The position numbers and the translations under genes are program-made. Below, one piece after another: positions 34,550 to 46,999 of a DNA stretch of 64,000 bases. This stretch comes from Tomocerus qinae. Its lineage: Eukaryota > Arthropoda > Collembola > Entomobryomorpha > Tomoceridae. The notes below the pieces were generated by a model that saw only the letters and a program-made list of their open reading frames with translations, had not been told where the DNA came from and did not search any database. The stretch spans positions 139,769,875 to 139,833,874 of the forward strand of contig CM034546.1 in the NCBI GenBank assembly GCA_020055645.1, read 5' to 3'. Every line of letters starts with the position of its first letter. Positions within the stretch are counted from its first letter, which is position 1.

Positions 34550-37243
34550 CAAAAAAAGTTAACTTAAAAGTTAAGTTCCTTTATAGCTAATTTAAATTTC
34601 AAAAAAGTTTACGAGTTTATACTTTTGAAATCTTTGAAGCATGAATCGTCGAAATACAAAATCTCCACACTCCATTTTACATTTTTGAGGTTTTTAGTAC
34701 ATTTTCAACATATTTTACCATGGCGTAAACGTTTAAATACATATTTCCGGAAAATATAAGTATAAATGTACATATTGCGGCTCTGCTAATTAGTTAGTAA
34801 AAGTTTTAACAAAGTTTTAAACTTAGCTATACCGTGTGGGGAAGGAGGGGTTGAGTATAGCGGCTGCCACGGCTGGGGACTCGACTCTGGTCAGTAGCTG
34901 TATAATATAGCTTTTGGTTTCAGTCCACGCATAACTGTAAATGTAGATGTATCAATAGTTGGCCATTGGTATGTATACCCTATACACTATACAGGCAGTC
35001 GATGTGGGTGTAGGAGAACAGGATAAATGGATCAATACAAGAAATAATAGAACGTTGCCGGCGAATGCTCCGAGGGTGGACTGACCCCAAAAGCACATTG
35101 ATTTTCCTACTCCTCCACTCTTAATCCTTCCGGAATTGTTATTTAATAATCCTCTATCATATGGCTAACAATATTTGCTAATGAGGTAGGTGTCATACAT
35201 AATACACATTACATTATGAAATTGCTGTTATTGCAGTAGAGCAGCGGCAGTCACATAATACATTTAGATTGATATTATGATATTTTTCATTCCGCAACTA
35301 TTGGTTTAATTGAAGAAATAAAGAGATAAAAATATGTTCTACTGTTGGGTTTTTTTAAACGATAATGATAACCTCTTGTAACCTCGAGTTACTCCTTTCA
35401 TAGCAAATATCTTCTCATGAGTATGTAACAAACAATTGTAAAAAAACACATGTGCCGCCAAAAATAAGAACTTACCTGAAGAATAATTGTAATTATAAGA
35501 CCTTATTTGGAATCTGAAGGTATCACATGATGATTCACTTGTAGTAAGTTGAAGCAAAAGACTGCAGTCTGTTGCGGTCATACATGGGTTTGGATACCGT
35601 ACACTTAAGAAGAGTTTTGGGTTTGGAACGGATCACGCCATTTTTATCAGTAGAGGGGTAGTGTAGGTGTCCACCATACAAAATAGTTTTGCAGGGCATT
35701 TTATTTTAATTTCACTTAATTTAATTTTTTTCTCCATTGCCAACTCCTGTACACCTTACAAATGTTTTTGCAATGTAATTAGATTGCTATCATAATTTAA
35801 TATTGGGGTAGAAAGTCAGGGTAGTTGTTGATTACGGCACCCAAACCCATGCAGTGTCCACTTTCATAATCAGTTTGCGACAAAAGGGTAATGTGAGACT
35901 GAATGAAGTTTTACGCTAAAAAAATTCATTTAATTTTTAAACATGGTTCCCTGATGCCGACAGATGCAATGTTCCAATGACTTACGGCATTTAGCCTTAA
36001 GAATTTTTTCAAAAAATAAAATGTTGATTAAAGTGTCCCACCGCTGAGTTTGACGAGCTCAAAATTCGGAGAAAACCACTTTTAAGGTCACGAATCTCAG
36101 CCACCGATAAATTTCGGTCAAAATTGTTTTCAGCGAAAGAATCTTAAGGTTCCCATGTACTTGGGAAATAAAAATCAGTCTCCCGAACGTTGGAGAACAA
36201 AGATAACAAGTTCTTTTTAATGCCTTATGGAAAATCCCATATTAATTATTTTTTAAGGCTACATTCACTGGTAGTTTTATGCAACTTGCGGTATCTGAAA
36301 TCGCATACCACTTAAAAACCCGGGGTTTCAGACATTTCTTTGTCTTTTAAAAAGAAAACAACTCATCTAATCACAGAACCACTTCTGGGACTTTTGTCAC
36401 AATTTGAACAAAGGAAGTGTACACTGTGCCATGTATGGTTGGGGTTAGTCTTTCCCCGGTCGACTGGGAGAGATTATATTTTTAAAGCTAAAAATAAACA
36501 GCCAATCAGAGTCCTTTCTCTAACAATGCAAGCCCATACTCACGTATAATACCCACGTCCTAGTTTAGTTTTTATGTAAAAATGTTGTTATCCGAACCCG
36601 GAGTAAAGCCAAAGTATGCGATGTATGTAATTTGTTGTCAATATCTAAAATATACTTGAGACAGTAACCGTGGCAGGTTAGATTAGATTTAGGTTAAGTT
36701 AGGTTAGGTTAGAACAGGCTATCAGAGGTCATCATTATCATTAAAAAACTCAACAATAGATATTTGTTGGAAACTGCAAAATTAGAACTAATTGGAATAT
36801 TGACTGAAAGTCATTAAATTTTTACATTACATTGTAAAACATTATTTGTCTCTTATTTTTAAAATAAGGACGCTCATCACGGTAACGAAATAAAACAATT
36901 TCTAAAATTTATCCCCGAAAATTACCTTAATTGTTGCTCTAGCCGAACCTTGCGAGGCTATTTCACTACCTCAGTCTATTCTATGTTATAGATTCCCCAG
37001 ATGGGACGATTTTTGAAAAATTTTGCAATACAATACATGAATATTATGCACACAAAACAATACACACAAATATTAAAACTTACGCAACTTGCGAACAACA
37101 AAGGAGTCTCATCATTATGATTCATTTGCCCATATTAGTAATATGGGTAAATTTGTTTTGCAATGCATCAGTAAAGACTGAAGCATAAATTAATTTGTAA
37201 CCTTTTGAATCGGAGACAGTTTATTTTTTAGTAGATAGTTCAC
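34550..37243. other. Non-coding stretch
   Basis: No gene recognised. A minus-strand ORF at 35581-35480 runs from an ATG to a GTAAGT donor and could be a 5' exon, but nothing links it to a gene. A TTAGG-like run (AGGTTAAGTTAGGTTAGGTT) lies at about 36689-36711. Confidence 0.35.
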
Positions 37244-37251
37244 ATTTCAGC

Positions 37252-37859
37252 CAGTGTACAAAATACCATTTACCACTTACCAGTGGTAAGTGGTTTTTAA
37301 TGGTATTTAACTTTAAATACCACTTCCTAAAAAGTAGTGGCAAGTGGTATAAATGGTAAAAATGGTAAAAACTAGTTTCATTTAAATTTCGTGTTTAAAT
37401 TTTGAATAAAATCCGGAGCCAAAGTATGAAATAGCTTAGCAGATGATCATGGTTGTCACAAATTGATAAGTGTTCATCAATCAGTGTTGGATTCAATCAA
37501 TGGTGGCACTAACAACTAACAACCCTTGCCGATCGGGAAATTAATTGCAATTAAATTGGCACATTCATTAAATGAGCGATACCAAATACAATCTTGGTTT
37601 TAGTTACCTTTTTTATAACTTTCGGTGTACAATCAAATGAATAGGATTAATTTGATTAATTAAGGAGTTAATTGGAAATATTTCATAGAAAATAAAGTTT
37701 TAAAACTTATATTTTAGTAAATCTAGTGTATCTGTACTCAGCTGTCTAATCAATTGCAAAAATTTACCATTTTTATCATTAAATGCATTTTTACCATTAA
37801 GTGCATTTTTACCACTGTGATGGTAAAAAAGCCTAAAAAGTGGTAAATTTTGTACACTG
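37252..37859. mobile_element. hAT-type MITE, copy B, with 8-bp target duplication
   Basis: Same ends as 5530-6109 (CAGTGTACAAAATACCATTT to TTTTGTACACTG). It is flanked by ATTTCAGC at 37244-37251 and 37860-37867. 608 bp, aligned to copy A along its whole length with scattered indels and substitutions. Confidence 0.93.
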
Positions 37860-38334
37860 ATTTCAGCATCGTATGTATGTATGTTATATGGGGTGTACTG
37901 CCTCACTACAAAGTGATAGTACTGGGTGCAGGCCTCATTACGGGTCTATTGCCAACCAAGCTGCAAAAGTCATGGGGCCAATGGAGGGCCGTATAGCGTT
38001 GCACAGGGACTGTAGTGGCAAACATCAGGGGAAACGTCCATCACAAATGCAGTGCCCTCCCACTTAAGGGCCAATATAATTTTTCTGTCATCGGGCCCTT
38101 ACAACTGGGCCTTCACTGGCACACTGCTTTACGACTGCCAGCGACTATTTCCCATTATTGGGCCGAAATCCGCCGCATAGCATTGGGCCATTACTGTTGG
38201 CTCTGTACAGGCCCAGGGATGGGGAGCAAAGCGCAAGCGCTGCTGTTCTTGCTTGCATAAAGACGATGCAAAAGATATTTTAAACTGCCATTCTCCATCG
38301 AAGGACAACAAGCGTAACGACTATTTTATTCAAA

Positions 38335-40151
38335 ATGGAGCTAAGAGGAAGCAAATCAGGGCGATTTGCAGTTGTTAAGTTTTTAAACGACAAAACATTT
38401 GAAGCAGTTCCTCAATGTTGGTTATCGAATAAAAATAATATTGTGCCATGTGCGTGGCCAGTTGGTGAAAATCCCAGACATTTGGCAAGAAACGAAGAAC
38501 ACCCACGACCATTTTGGAAACGTTACCCATGTGAGGTGCGGAAGATAAAAGGTAAAAGCACTCTAAACTTCTCCAAAAATAATATTAGTAATTGTGTTTC
38601 ATTCTGCATTTTGAGTAGTAAATAGGAAAACTACCTTCTATATATGATGATGACAGATGATATTTAAAATACTTTGAATTGTTGTAGATTCATATGAAAA
38701 GGCGGACAAAAGCGCGGAGAAAATTACTCAAGCTGAAAACTCGGACATCGATACTTCTGAATCGGAACAAGCAAGTCAAGTTCGACAGAGAGTATCAAAA
38801 TCAAGAAATCAGTCAACAATAAGGGGAAGCGGACAAACTTATAATCAAACATTCACTTTTGACATTGGTCCGAACTCAGGCAATAACGAATACTTTAATT
38901 TTGACATCCCGACAGGTAAATATATTTAAATCTTACTATAAATGTTTATTATGATGTGAAATTAATTATAAATTGTAGTCAGTAAGTAGGCTGTGAATAA
39001 TTGTGAAATCCTCATTGAATATATCAGGCCCTCTCAGTACCGTCGTACCGGACGCCGCGGACTCTTCTAATTATGTCCTCTATTCTTTTGAAGACAATAA
39101 TCCCATCCTGGATTCACAAATTCTGAATTTACCTCCGCCACAGGAAAATATACCAGTGATAACAACGGTGAGTAATCCAACAACAAAGGAACCTTCGCCA
39201 ACCGAACCCATTCAGGGAAATAATGTCACTCCAAGCTCTGCACCTAAATGTAAGTCTTAATATATATGTATGTGAACTAAAGGAGTAAAATGCAACTTTA
39301 AGTATTTGGCAAACCACTGGCTTTTAAAAGGCTTAATTCAATAGCTTCATTTTAAAAATTATATTATCAAGTTTAGCAATAGCGTTTTAATTTTGAGTTA
39401 GTAACATTTCTGATTCCAATTAAATATAAAATTAATTCCCTGCTTTAATAAATGTTGCATCTGCTAACTATTTTTTTAGCTTTTGAAGAGGCCGTATTAT
39501 TCCATCTGAATGCCATAAGACTTAATATAACGGCACTAGAGAAAAAGATAGACTCATTGGTTATTCAAAATTTGGCAACTATTGATGATGCTTCCAACAC
39601 TCCTACACTCCCTTGCGAAACAGAAGACGATTTAAAAGGTTTAAACCTGTGGTTAAAATCGCAAGCTAACGAAACGATTTTGGTAACTTTTCGTTTTTCT
39701 GTTTTTTAACTTGATCAATAAAATGTTTTGTAAGTCTGTTTTTTCTTCATTAGATAAATAAATTTCGAGCCGTTGGAGGAGACAATTGGAAAGAACTCGC
39801 TAGAAGAATTTTATCAAAATCAGTAACAGGTGTCCTGGAATCTTCCCTTTCGTTATCAGGAAAAAATGGAAAAATTTCTTTCAGCAAACAACCCGTTTAC
39901 AAATGCGTCATTCGTAAGATTTTGAATAAAGTTATAACTTAATACACTGTTTTATACAAAGAATTTAAAAGCTATCCACAATTTTGTTGCTATTTTTAGG
40001 CTCGATAAGGCAAGTTTATAATCAAGTTACCGAAAAGGAAATTGAAGATTACATTGGTGCTTGGTTGAGAGGATCGGGTGATCGAAACGGAGGAAGAGAA
40101 AGAAGACGAAAAAATGTCGTCCAAGCGATCCAAACAGAGGAAAATACATAA
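38335..40151 (+). CDS. Transposon ORF1: DUF4806-type protein, six exons, 393 aa
   Basis: Exons 38335-38551, 38688-38915, 39028-39249, 39480-39682, 39754-39913, 40000-40151. All junctions are GT-AG with matching phases, 394 codons including TAA. The N-terminus (GRFAVVKFLNDKTFEAVPQC, NNIVPCAWP, RPFWKRYPCEVRKIK) resembles the N-terminal module of arthropod DUF4806 proteins. The middle is acidic and Ser/Thr/Pro-rich. A short coiled-coil-like segment (NAIRLNITALEKKIDSLV) precedes the C-terminal domain (LNLWLKSQ, FRAVGGDNWKELARRILSKS, GKISFSKQPVY, EKEIEDYIGAWLRGSGDRN), which matches what I know of DUF4806, a domain often found in transposon-associated proteins. Its role is unknown, presumably DNA or transposase binding. 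Family call from memory of the motif pattern. Confidence 0.8.
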
Positions 40152-42051
40152 TATGGTTACCTTCCAATTAAATTACTTTAAAAATAAACCAAATTCTGCT
40201 ACTGGTCAGACCGAACAAACACTATCTAATATTCCAAATATATATTTAGCTGAAACTAATGCTCAATTAAATGCTATAGGTACATATTCAAATTCTGATC
40301 TTGTGTGTTTAAACAGTCATTCTTCTGAATCAGAGACAGAAGAAGAAATTTTCAGGATAGATAGTAATTTAAATGCCCAGTTGAAATCTTGGGCAATTAC
40401 TCACAACATTACGTACACTGCTATTAATGAATTAATTAAAGTAATTAATCCCCATATACAACAAAAACTAAAAGCTGATGCTCGAACCCTTTTAAAACCT
40501 CCAAAAAATATTCTTATAGAAAAAATGGGGAATGGCAGTTTTTATTATTTTGGACTGGAGACATATTTAAAAAATAGAATGAATTTGAACAGCTACAATA
40601 TTGTAAATACCATAACTATTGGAATAGATGGTCTCCCAATATCAAAAAGTTCCAAATCACAGTTTTGGCCAATTATTGGCATTTTAGATAATTGTAAATT
40701 AAAATCACCATTTTTAATTGCCTTATATTTTGGATCATCGAAACCTCCTTTAAATGGATTTTTAGAAAAATTCGTAATAGAGATTTTGCAATTGGAACAA
40801 CAAGGGATGGTAATAGAAGATAGTCGTATATCATTAAAAATAAGGTGCATTGTTGCCGACGCTCCAGCAAGGAGCTATTTAAAAGCATGTAAAAGCCACA
40901 ATGCTTACCATGGTTGTGAAAAATGTGAAATAGAAGATTATTTTGAAAATCGGGTAGTATTTGATGAACTTAATTGTCGACTACGAACCGACGAGGCATT
41001 TGGTGATCAAAGAGATGAAGATCATCATGTAGGCGTAAGTCCCTTGACAAAGCTTAAATTAGGTTTAGTTTCGCAAATTCCGGTAGAATACATGCATTTG
41101 GTATGCCTAGGCGTAATGCGAAAATTAATTAAAGCTTGGCTTAAGGGCCCATTAGCATGTAGACTAAGAGCGTCTACTTTGACAACTATAAATAAAAAAT
41201 TAACTGATTTAAAACAGTTTATTCCTGCTGAGTTTGCGCGAAAAACACGCTCACTGGAGGAAGTAGACCATTTTAAAGCTACAGAATTTAGATTATTTTT
41301 AATCTATATCGGCCCTTTAATATTAAAAAATGCACTACCACAAAAATATTATGCCCATTTTCTTCTACTTAACTGTGCAATTTACATACTGTCGTCAAAT
41401 AGAGCCAGCAACAAAGAATGGAACGATATTGCTACTAAATTATTGAGGACATTTGTTGAGAATGCAATTACTCTTTATGGTAAAACATTCATAATATATA
41501 ATGTCCATAACTTAATCCATTTACCTAATGATTGTATGACTCTAGGAAATCTTGACAATTTTAGTGCTTTCCCCTTTGAAAATTACATGCAATTGTTAAA
41601 GAGATATCTCCGTTCTAAAAACTGTCCTCTAGAGCAGGTTGTTAATAGAGTTTATGAAAACGAGTCCATAATTTCATTCGAAAACATGCAGACAGAAAAT
41701 AGAATTGAAATTCATAGCCATAAGCAAAGCAAATCTATTATTTACAAAAATATTTTTGTTTCAGACCATGCTCCTAATAATTGCTTTTTATTATATAATA
41801 ATGATATAATATCAGTTGTGGATATTTCATCATTAAATAATAATTTTTATATACTGTACAAAAAATTCACTTGTGTTGAAAGTCTTCAATATTACCCTTG
41901 TAATAGTATCCATTTGTCCATTTGTAACGTATCGCGATTGTCAATGGAAATATTTAAAACTAATCTAAATAGTTTAAAAAATAAGTGTATGTTGTTACCT
42001 GATAATGAAGAAACATATTTATGTATTCCGCACTGTACTGAAATTGAATAG
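40114..42051 (+). CDS. Transposon ORF2: D/D/E transposase with CxxC zinc motif, 645 aa
   Basis: A single intact exon. The ATG at 40114 (MSSKRSKQRKIHN) lies 38 bases before the ORF1 stop in another frame. Motifs: GIDGLPISKSSKSQFWPIIG (D about 172), VADAPARSYLKACKSH (D about 249), HGCEKCEIEDYF (CxxC 268/271), SQIPVEYMHLVCLGVMRKLI, YNVHNLIHLPNDC, SAFPFENYMQLLKRY (E about 489). This is the pattern of a tnp2-related transposase family seen in cnidarians and arthropods. It should cut and rejoin the transposon ends in the nucleus. Bases are strongly A/T-biased, like the surroundings. How ORF2 is translated after ORF1 is unclear: a separate promoter, alternative splicing of the last ORF1 exon, or reinitiation. 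Confidence 0.88.
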   Translation: MSSKRSKQRKIHNMVTFQLNYFKNKPNSATGQTEQTLSNIPNIYLAETNAQLNAIGTYSNSDLVCLNSHSSESETEEEIFRIDSNLNAQLKSWAITHNITYTAINELIKVINPHIQQKLKADARTLLKPPKNILIEKMGNGSFYYFGLETYLKNRMNLNSYNIVNTITIGIDGLPISKSSKSQFWPIIGILDNCKLKSPFLIALYFGSSKPPLNGFLEKFVIEILQLEQQGMVIEDSRISLKIRCIVADAPARSYLKACKSHNAYHGCEKCEIEDYFENRVVFDELNCRLRTDEAFGDQRDEDHHVGVSPLTKLKLGLVSQIPVEYMHLVCLGVMRKLIKAWLKGPLACRLRASTLTTINKKLTDLKQFIPAEFARKTRSLEEVDHFKATEFRLFLIYIGPLILKNALPQKYYAHFLLLNCAIYILSSNRASNKEWNDIATKLLRTFVENAITLYGKTFIIYNVHNLIHLPNDCMTLGNLDNFSAFPFENYMQLLKRYLRSKNCPLEQVVNRVYENESIISFENMQTENRIEIHSHKQSKSIIYKNIFVSDHAPNNCFLLYNNDIISVVDISSLNNNFYILYKKFTCVESLQYYPCNSIHLSICNVSRLSMEIFKTNLNSLKNKCMLLPDNEETYLCIPHCTEIE

Positions 42052-42220
42052 TTATTGTTTCTATATGCACACCAATCTATGAGTTACTATGTTTTCGGCA
42101 AAAAATTACAGTGCCAATTTCGGAAATATTTACAGGTTAATTCATTTAGGGCCTTTAATAGTTAATTTTAATTCATAATTTCATTGTATTTAAAATTAAA
42201 TGTAATTGTAAGAGATGTGT

Positions 42221-42226
42221 AATAAA
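42221..42226 (+). promoter_or_regulatory. Putative polyadenylation signal of the transposon genes
   Basis: AATAAA 170 bases after the ORF2 stop, in A/T-rich sequence. Confidence 0.55.
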
Positions 42227-42331
42227 ATTGTATAGTTTATAGTAAAATGTGTCTGTTAATAGTTTTTAGCTTTATGTGTACCTATAAAATAATATTTTTA
42301 TCATTTCCTACCTAACGGACTATATTCGCAT

Positions 42332-42472
42332 CATGGGAAATAGGTGGTTCAGCATTGGGATAAAGCAGGCATTCCATCGATGTGCCAACGGCTATAGCAT
42401 GGGAAATAGATGGTCCAGCATTGGGATAAAGCAGGCATTCCATCGATGTGCAATCGGCAATAGCATGGGAAA
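42332..42472. repeat. Two-copy subterminal tandem repeat of the transposon
   Basis: CATGGGAAATAGRTGGTYCA, GCATTGGGATAAAGCAGGCA and TTCCATCGATGTGC occur twice in tandem (about 65-base period), with a third partial GCATGGGAAATAG. Confidence 0.85.
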
Positions 42473-42689
42473 TAGTCGGCAAGTAGTTGGTATCATATTG
42501 GCATTGCATTAGGGATGCAATGGAACTACATTGGCCTACACTCGGCCCTGCTTTACTGGGCCGATATAACCCCGGGCGACAAAAACGGCTTTGGCCCAAT
42601 GCGTTTGCCGGCCTTTGGCCCATTCCTTTCCCATCACGTTTTTGCAGCTTTCCCTCAACACTGGCATTGTTGTGAATTAATGCCCAAGA

Positions 42690-45258
42690 AGCCTAAGGCT
42701 GCCATTTACGAGTCACTGTTGTGGGACTGTTATCTACGAGCCCAACAACGTCAGGTTATCCAAGCTACTCTCGTGGTCACTCATACGAGGTATCCATGTG
42801 ATGACCCTTGCAGTTAAGGGTTTCGTGCTTTACCTTTGTAATTCCACATTTAAAACTCACATACTCGCCTTAAACAGCCCTCGGCCATTTCACCCAGCCA
42901 AAGACTCGAATTGGCAATGCGTGGATGCACACATTGAACATTGAATAGTCAGAAGTCAGAAGACTGTGCGCCACCAAGTCAATGTGGCTGGGTTTTCAAC
43001 ATCGTGGTTTTAAATTACTACGCGGGGGTAAATGATTCATAATATTTGCAGGCACGTATCACGAGGGTGGTAGTAGTATCTAGTATGAGTACGATTCTGT
43101 TGGAGGCACCTTGTTGCAAAGTTTTAATCTTTGTGTGCATTCTGTGTATAATATTCAATTCATGTAATTGTGTTGTTTTGCAGTAATTGCAAAATTTTTC
43201 TAAAATCCACTCATCTGGAAAATCTGTAAAAATCCGTTATAGCTACCTTGTGGAATGTCAACTCCCCATAGAAAATCTCAAAAAGTAATAAATATTTTTG
43301 AAACGGCATCTGCAGTACATTTTAAATAAGAAATTCTTATTTCGAAAAATTGAGTGCCAATAACTCCCATTTAAAACGTACTGAAAGGTACATTTTCCAC
43401 TACTACAAAAAAAGATATTTGCCTCTCTTATGGGACCTCACTCCGTTGACGGTGATTAATTTGCCATCATCCCCTAACTTGCCTTAGCCTAACCTAACCT
43501 AATAAAGCCTAACTTAAGCTTAAATTTAATAATTCTACCAAGCATTTAATCCACCCAGTCTTATTCTGAATGGCTATATGCTTTGGTGGATAAAGTGTGA
43601 TTAGCATGATTTTATTACTGTTTCAATGACTATTAATGAATTAATTATATTATCAAAATAAACTTTTACACATTACATTCGCAAACTATTTATAGCCGGT
43701 AATATACTAACCGGCTATTCTCAGTGTTTTGGGCTGTAACAAGGAATTGGAAAGAGATCAGTAATCTAATTATTCTTTTCTAATGTAAATGCTGATGTTG
43801 TGTGAAAGCTAAGTCTTATGTCTTTGGCGAGCTTAGAATTAATTGAAATAAATTGATGACTTCTAATTACTGAATACTGAATAGAATGATGACTTTTAGC
43901 AATTCAAATAAAAAGACTCAAAAAGAAACAATACAAAATTTCTTGTCAGGTTCTCCGTTTATTTGCTGTAAAATCAGAGCGTATTTTCCTGACTGACTTG
44001 TTCAATAGAATGCTTATCTAAGACTCACTACTAATACATTGGTCGGAGGTTGCATGACATGACAAAGATACAAGAACTACAAAGGAATTCAGACGAACAT
44101 GAATGCGTAATGAGGTTTCTTGGCGTCAGTCGAAAGTTCAACGTGCACAAATCGAATTGGTTTCATATAACAACTTATAACATAAAGGTTAAATCTATAT
44201 AAGAAATACATACAATAAAAGCGTACAACTTTTGACATTGGAGATTAAGATTAAAATAATTTTCTTACATTAATTAACATAATGTCTTGACACGAAAGTA
44301 CAAGAATATGAAACACATCATAAAATACATTACATTACATGGATAAAGTTCATTGTATCGAACCTTGAAAAGAACGAAGTTTCCTGCATACACAATTAGA
44401 GTCAACTGAATATTAACTTATGAATATATTAGAACACAAATATTACAAGTCACAAACCGCCTACAGAAATACAATGCTAAAGTTGGACATGACCACTGCG
44501 GGTTTCGTCATCTTCTTGTCCTTAAATACTCGTAACATATGATACATTGAAAAGGTGGCCTCTTACAGTAAGATATGTCCGACCAAAAGGTGGCCTCCTA
44601 TAGGTAAGACAGGAAGTGGCCATCTGCAGTAAAGTCAAAATGTGGGCACTTGCTGTAAATACATACACTTGTATGATTAGCAACCTTACAAATACATATT
44701 ACACTAAAACTTGTAGAATAAATACTGAAGTCATATAAAATTAATAAATAAGATTCATGGAAAATTAACATATGACGGCCCTAGCACTCAGATTATATAC
44801 CGGAGGAGGCAGACATGACTGCGTCTTGGTCTGCGTATTTTTAAAATTTGAAAATTGATTTTGGAGCTTTTAAGGCCCGAAAAGTAGTACTGTGTTCGAG
44901 GTGTAAGGTTATTGCTAAAGTGTGCATATTGCCAATAGAATAGTTATGATATTTTGAATATGTATTACATTTAGCTATTTATCCTTGGCATGTATTATGT
45001 ATGTATGTATGATAGTTTAGAATGTTGAAATAGTGTATTTCAAGGCGGGGAAAATGGAGAAACCTCGTTAGCGTATTTTGGTATCTACATGAGGAGACAA
45101 GAAGTGTAAGTTTGAAACAGTCTCGTCTTGCCCCTTATCTGAGTTGGGATCTCTACAGGGAGACAAGACGTGTAAGTTCGAAATAGTCTGGTCTTTTTCT
45201 TTTGCTTGAGCTTCTCACTCGTCCCTACACTTTTACATGTAGTAGATAGGGACAGTGA

Positions 45259-45315
<57 letters not shown>

Positions 45316-46930
45316 TTTAAGAGAGTCATAGTTACTCCCGAAGGAGGAAAGCCTACTCTCTTTCCCACAGCCAGCCTCCTATACCTTTCTTAATAAACGG
45401 GAAAGTTCTAGTTAGTACGTATGTAAGCAGAATAGCTCTAGCTTAGCATAGTATGTAATGTAGCATAGCATGTAAGCCTAGTACCTACCTATCTATTAGT
45501 GTGTAGCCCTATCTACCTTCCTATTAGATGTAGTACATAAAGTAAGATTTTAGCGTAGCATTATTCAGTAGCACGAGGAGCCCCATTGATGAAGCACATT
45601 CGTTTGTGTCAGTTTTAATTAATTTGCCTAATTAATTATTTTAAGTGCTACCCTTAATTACCTACCTGTAATTAACCATTAATTGATTCTTGTGCGTTTG
45701 TTGTGCATGTGTGCCTATTATTTTAACAAATAAAATCGTGTTTTTACACAAAAATAAGTTCGCGAAGAAGCACACACTGCATTAAGCATCCTGGTTCAGG
45801 CATCTTTGGTTTTGGACTCTACCTGCAAGCGATATCGAAGTGCTTCCAGCCGATAACAAGCAGTGTCTATCTAATGCACAACACAACATCTACGTGAGTC
45901 GCAGACCAGACCACTCGAACACAGTATATCAACAATTTAATTGGATATTTAACATTCTGCTTTTTCGTAAAGCTAACTCTGAGTATCCGCTTATACTCGA
46001 GTATAGGCGTAATTACTATACAGGTTTCAATACAACTATCTATAATTATTATACTTGTTAAATTGGATCTAAATATACTATTTTACATAATTTACAAATG
46101 TTTGATGTACTTGTAGGCTATTTGTGCGGAGTGTAATTTCTTATTCAGGCTATTGGATAAGTCATGATAGGACATGTAGCCGTTTTGGTTATTTGGCTAG
46201 TAGGGGGATAGGAGTATGACTACACTTAAAGACTAGATGGTTGGACGGTAGCCTGGGTCGTAGAGCTCGGGTTGTGAACCCACGTGAACTCACGTAAAAC
46301 GGTAACCACTTCCAACGAAATTTTTGTGTAGATGTACAAATGTTATGCGTGAAATTGTATGTATATTGCCATATTCTATGGGCTCATTGCCCGAAAGGAA
46401 TATCTAATAAAACTATATACCAATACCAATATACTAATACTAACCGGCTAATATATAATAATAATAGTTTTATTTCGACGATATGACCATTATATCTATT
46501 TAGAGTTATTTATTGTTAATAGACATCGCAGATAGATTAAGTTGAAGTTTTTTCTGTTATATTATAGAGCTTATATAATACAATCTTTTGCTACTTAGTA
46601 TTTAGTGTTATTAACAGAGCCGTAATATGTATTTATTTATATTCCGAAAATAAGTAGGGTAAAATATAAGTTTAACTGGCAAAAAAGGTCAAAATATAAA
46701 CAAAAATGTTTAAATTTAAAAATATTTTTTAGGTTTCAACACCTAATACAAGGACAGGCAGTATCAATGTATAAGGAAAATTCCACCTCCGCCAATTGAA
46801 ACTGCATGTTGGACCCGATCGCCGTAAGACTATTAACTGTTGACATATAGTCAGCGCACATTATGGTATCGTCTTTCGACCGGGGCCCAAATTATGAAAA
46901 TGGTCTAAACCATTAATAAATGTGGAAGGG
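42690..46930. other. Intergenic stretch without recognisable gene
   Basis: No coding sequence supported. A CCTAACCTAACCTAAT run is at about 43489. At 45080-45250 there are three loose copies of a GACAAGACGTGTAAGTTCGA block followed by Thr/Ser-coding noise. An AATAAAATCGTGTTTTTACAC stretch at about 45728 could belong to a solo LTR, but no second copy is present. At about 46405-46440 AATAAAACTATATACCAATA and tandem ACCAATA resemble a LINE 3' tail. Confidence 0.35.
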
Positions 46931-46999
46931 GATTTAAAAATGTGTTAGCAAACGATTTTGAGCCATTACAAAAATGTTGGAGACCCCAGAGAAACCTTT

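Larger units (their letters stand above)
37900..42680 (+). mobile_element. Two-gene DNA transposon (DUF4806 protein plus D/D/E transposase)
   Basis: Ends are approximate. Both flanks carry clusters of GGGCC/GGCCC motifs such as CATTGGGCCA. A GACTATTTCCCAT block (about 38142) is mirrored on the right (about 42466-42477), as is AAGCTGCAAAA (37968 and about 42640-42650), so the flanks are degenerate inverted subterminal repeats. CACTACAA at 37904 and TTGTTGTG ending at 42674 are candidate tips. A target duplication was not resolved. CACTA-like ends with subterminal motifs would fit the CMC/EnSpm group, but this is inference. Both ORFs are intact, so the copy may be autonomous. Confidence 0.72.

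Noticed and set aside
35480-35581. ATG-to-GTAAGT minus-strand segment as a possible first exon
   Set aside because: No following exon could be linked to it, and it begins in a repeat-like flank.
43480-43515. Short CCTAACCTAACCTAAT run as a telomere relic
   Set aside because: Only about three units, and similar short runs are scattered elsewhere; too weak to list separately.
45700-46070. Solo LTR or gene with a 73-codon ORF
   Set aside because: AATAAAA is present but no second LTR copy, TG/CA border or protein motif was found.
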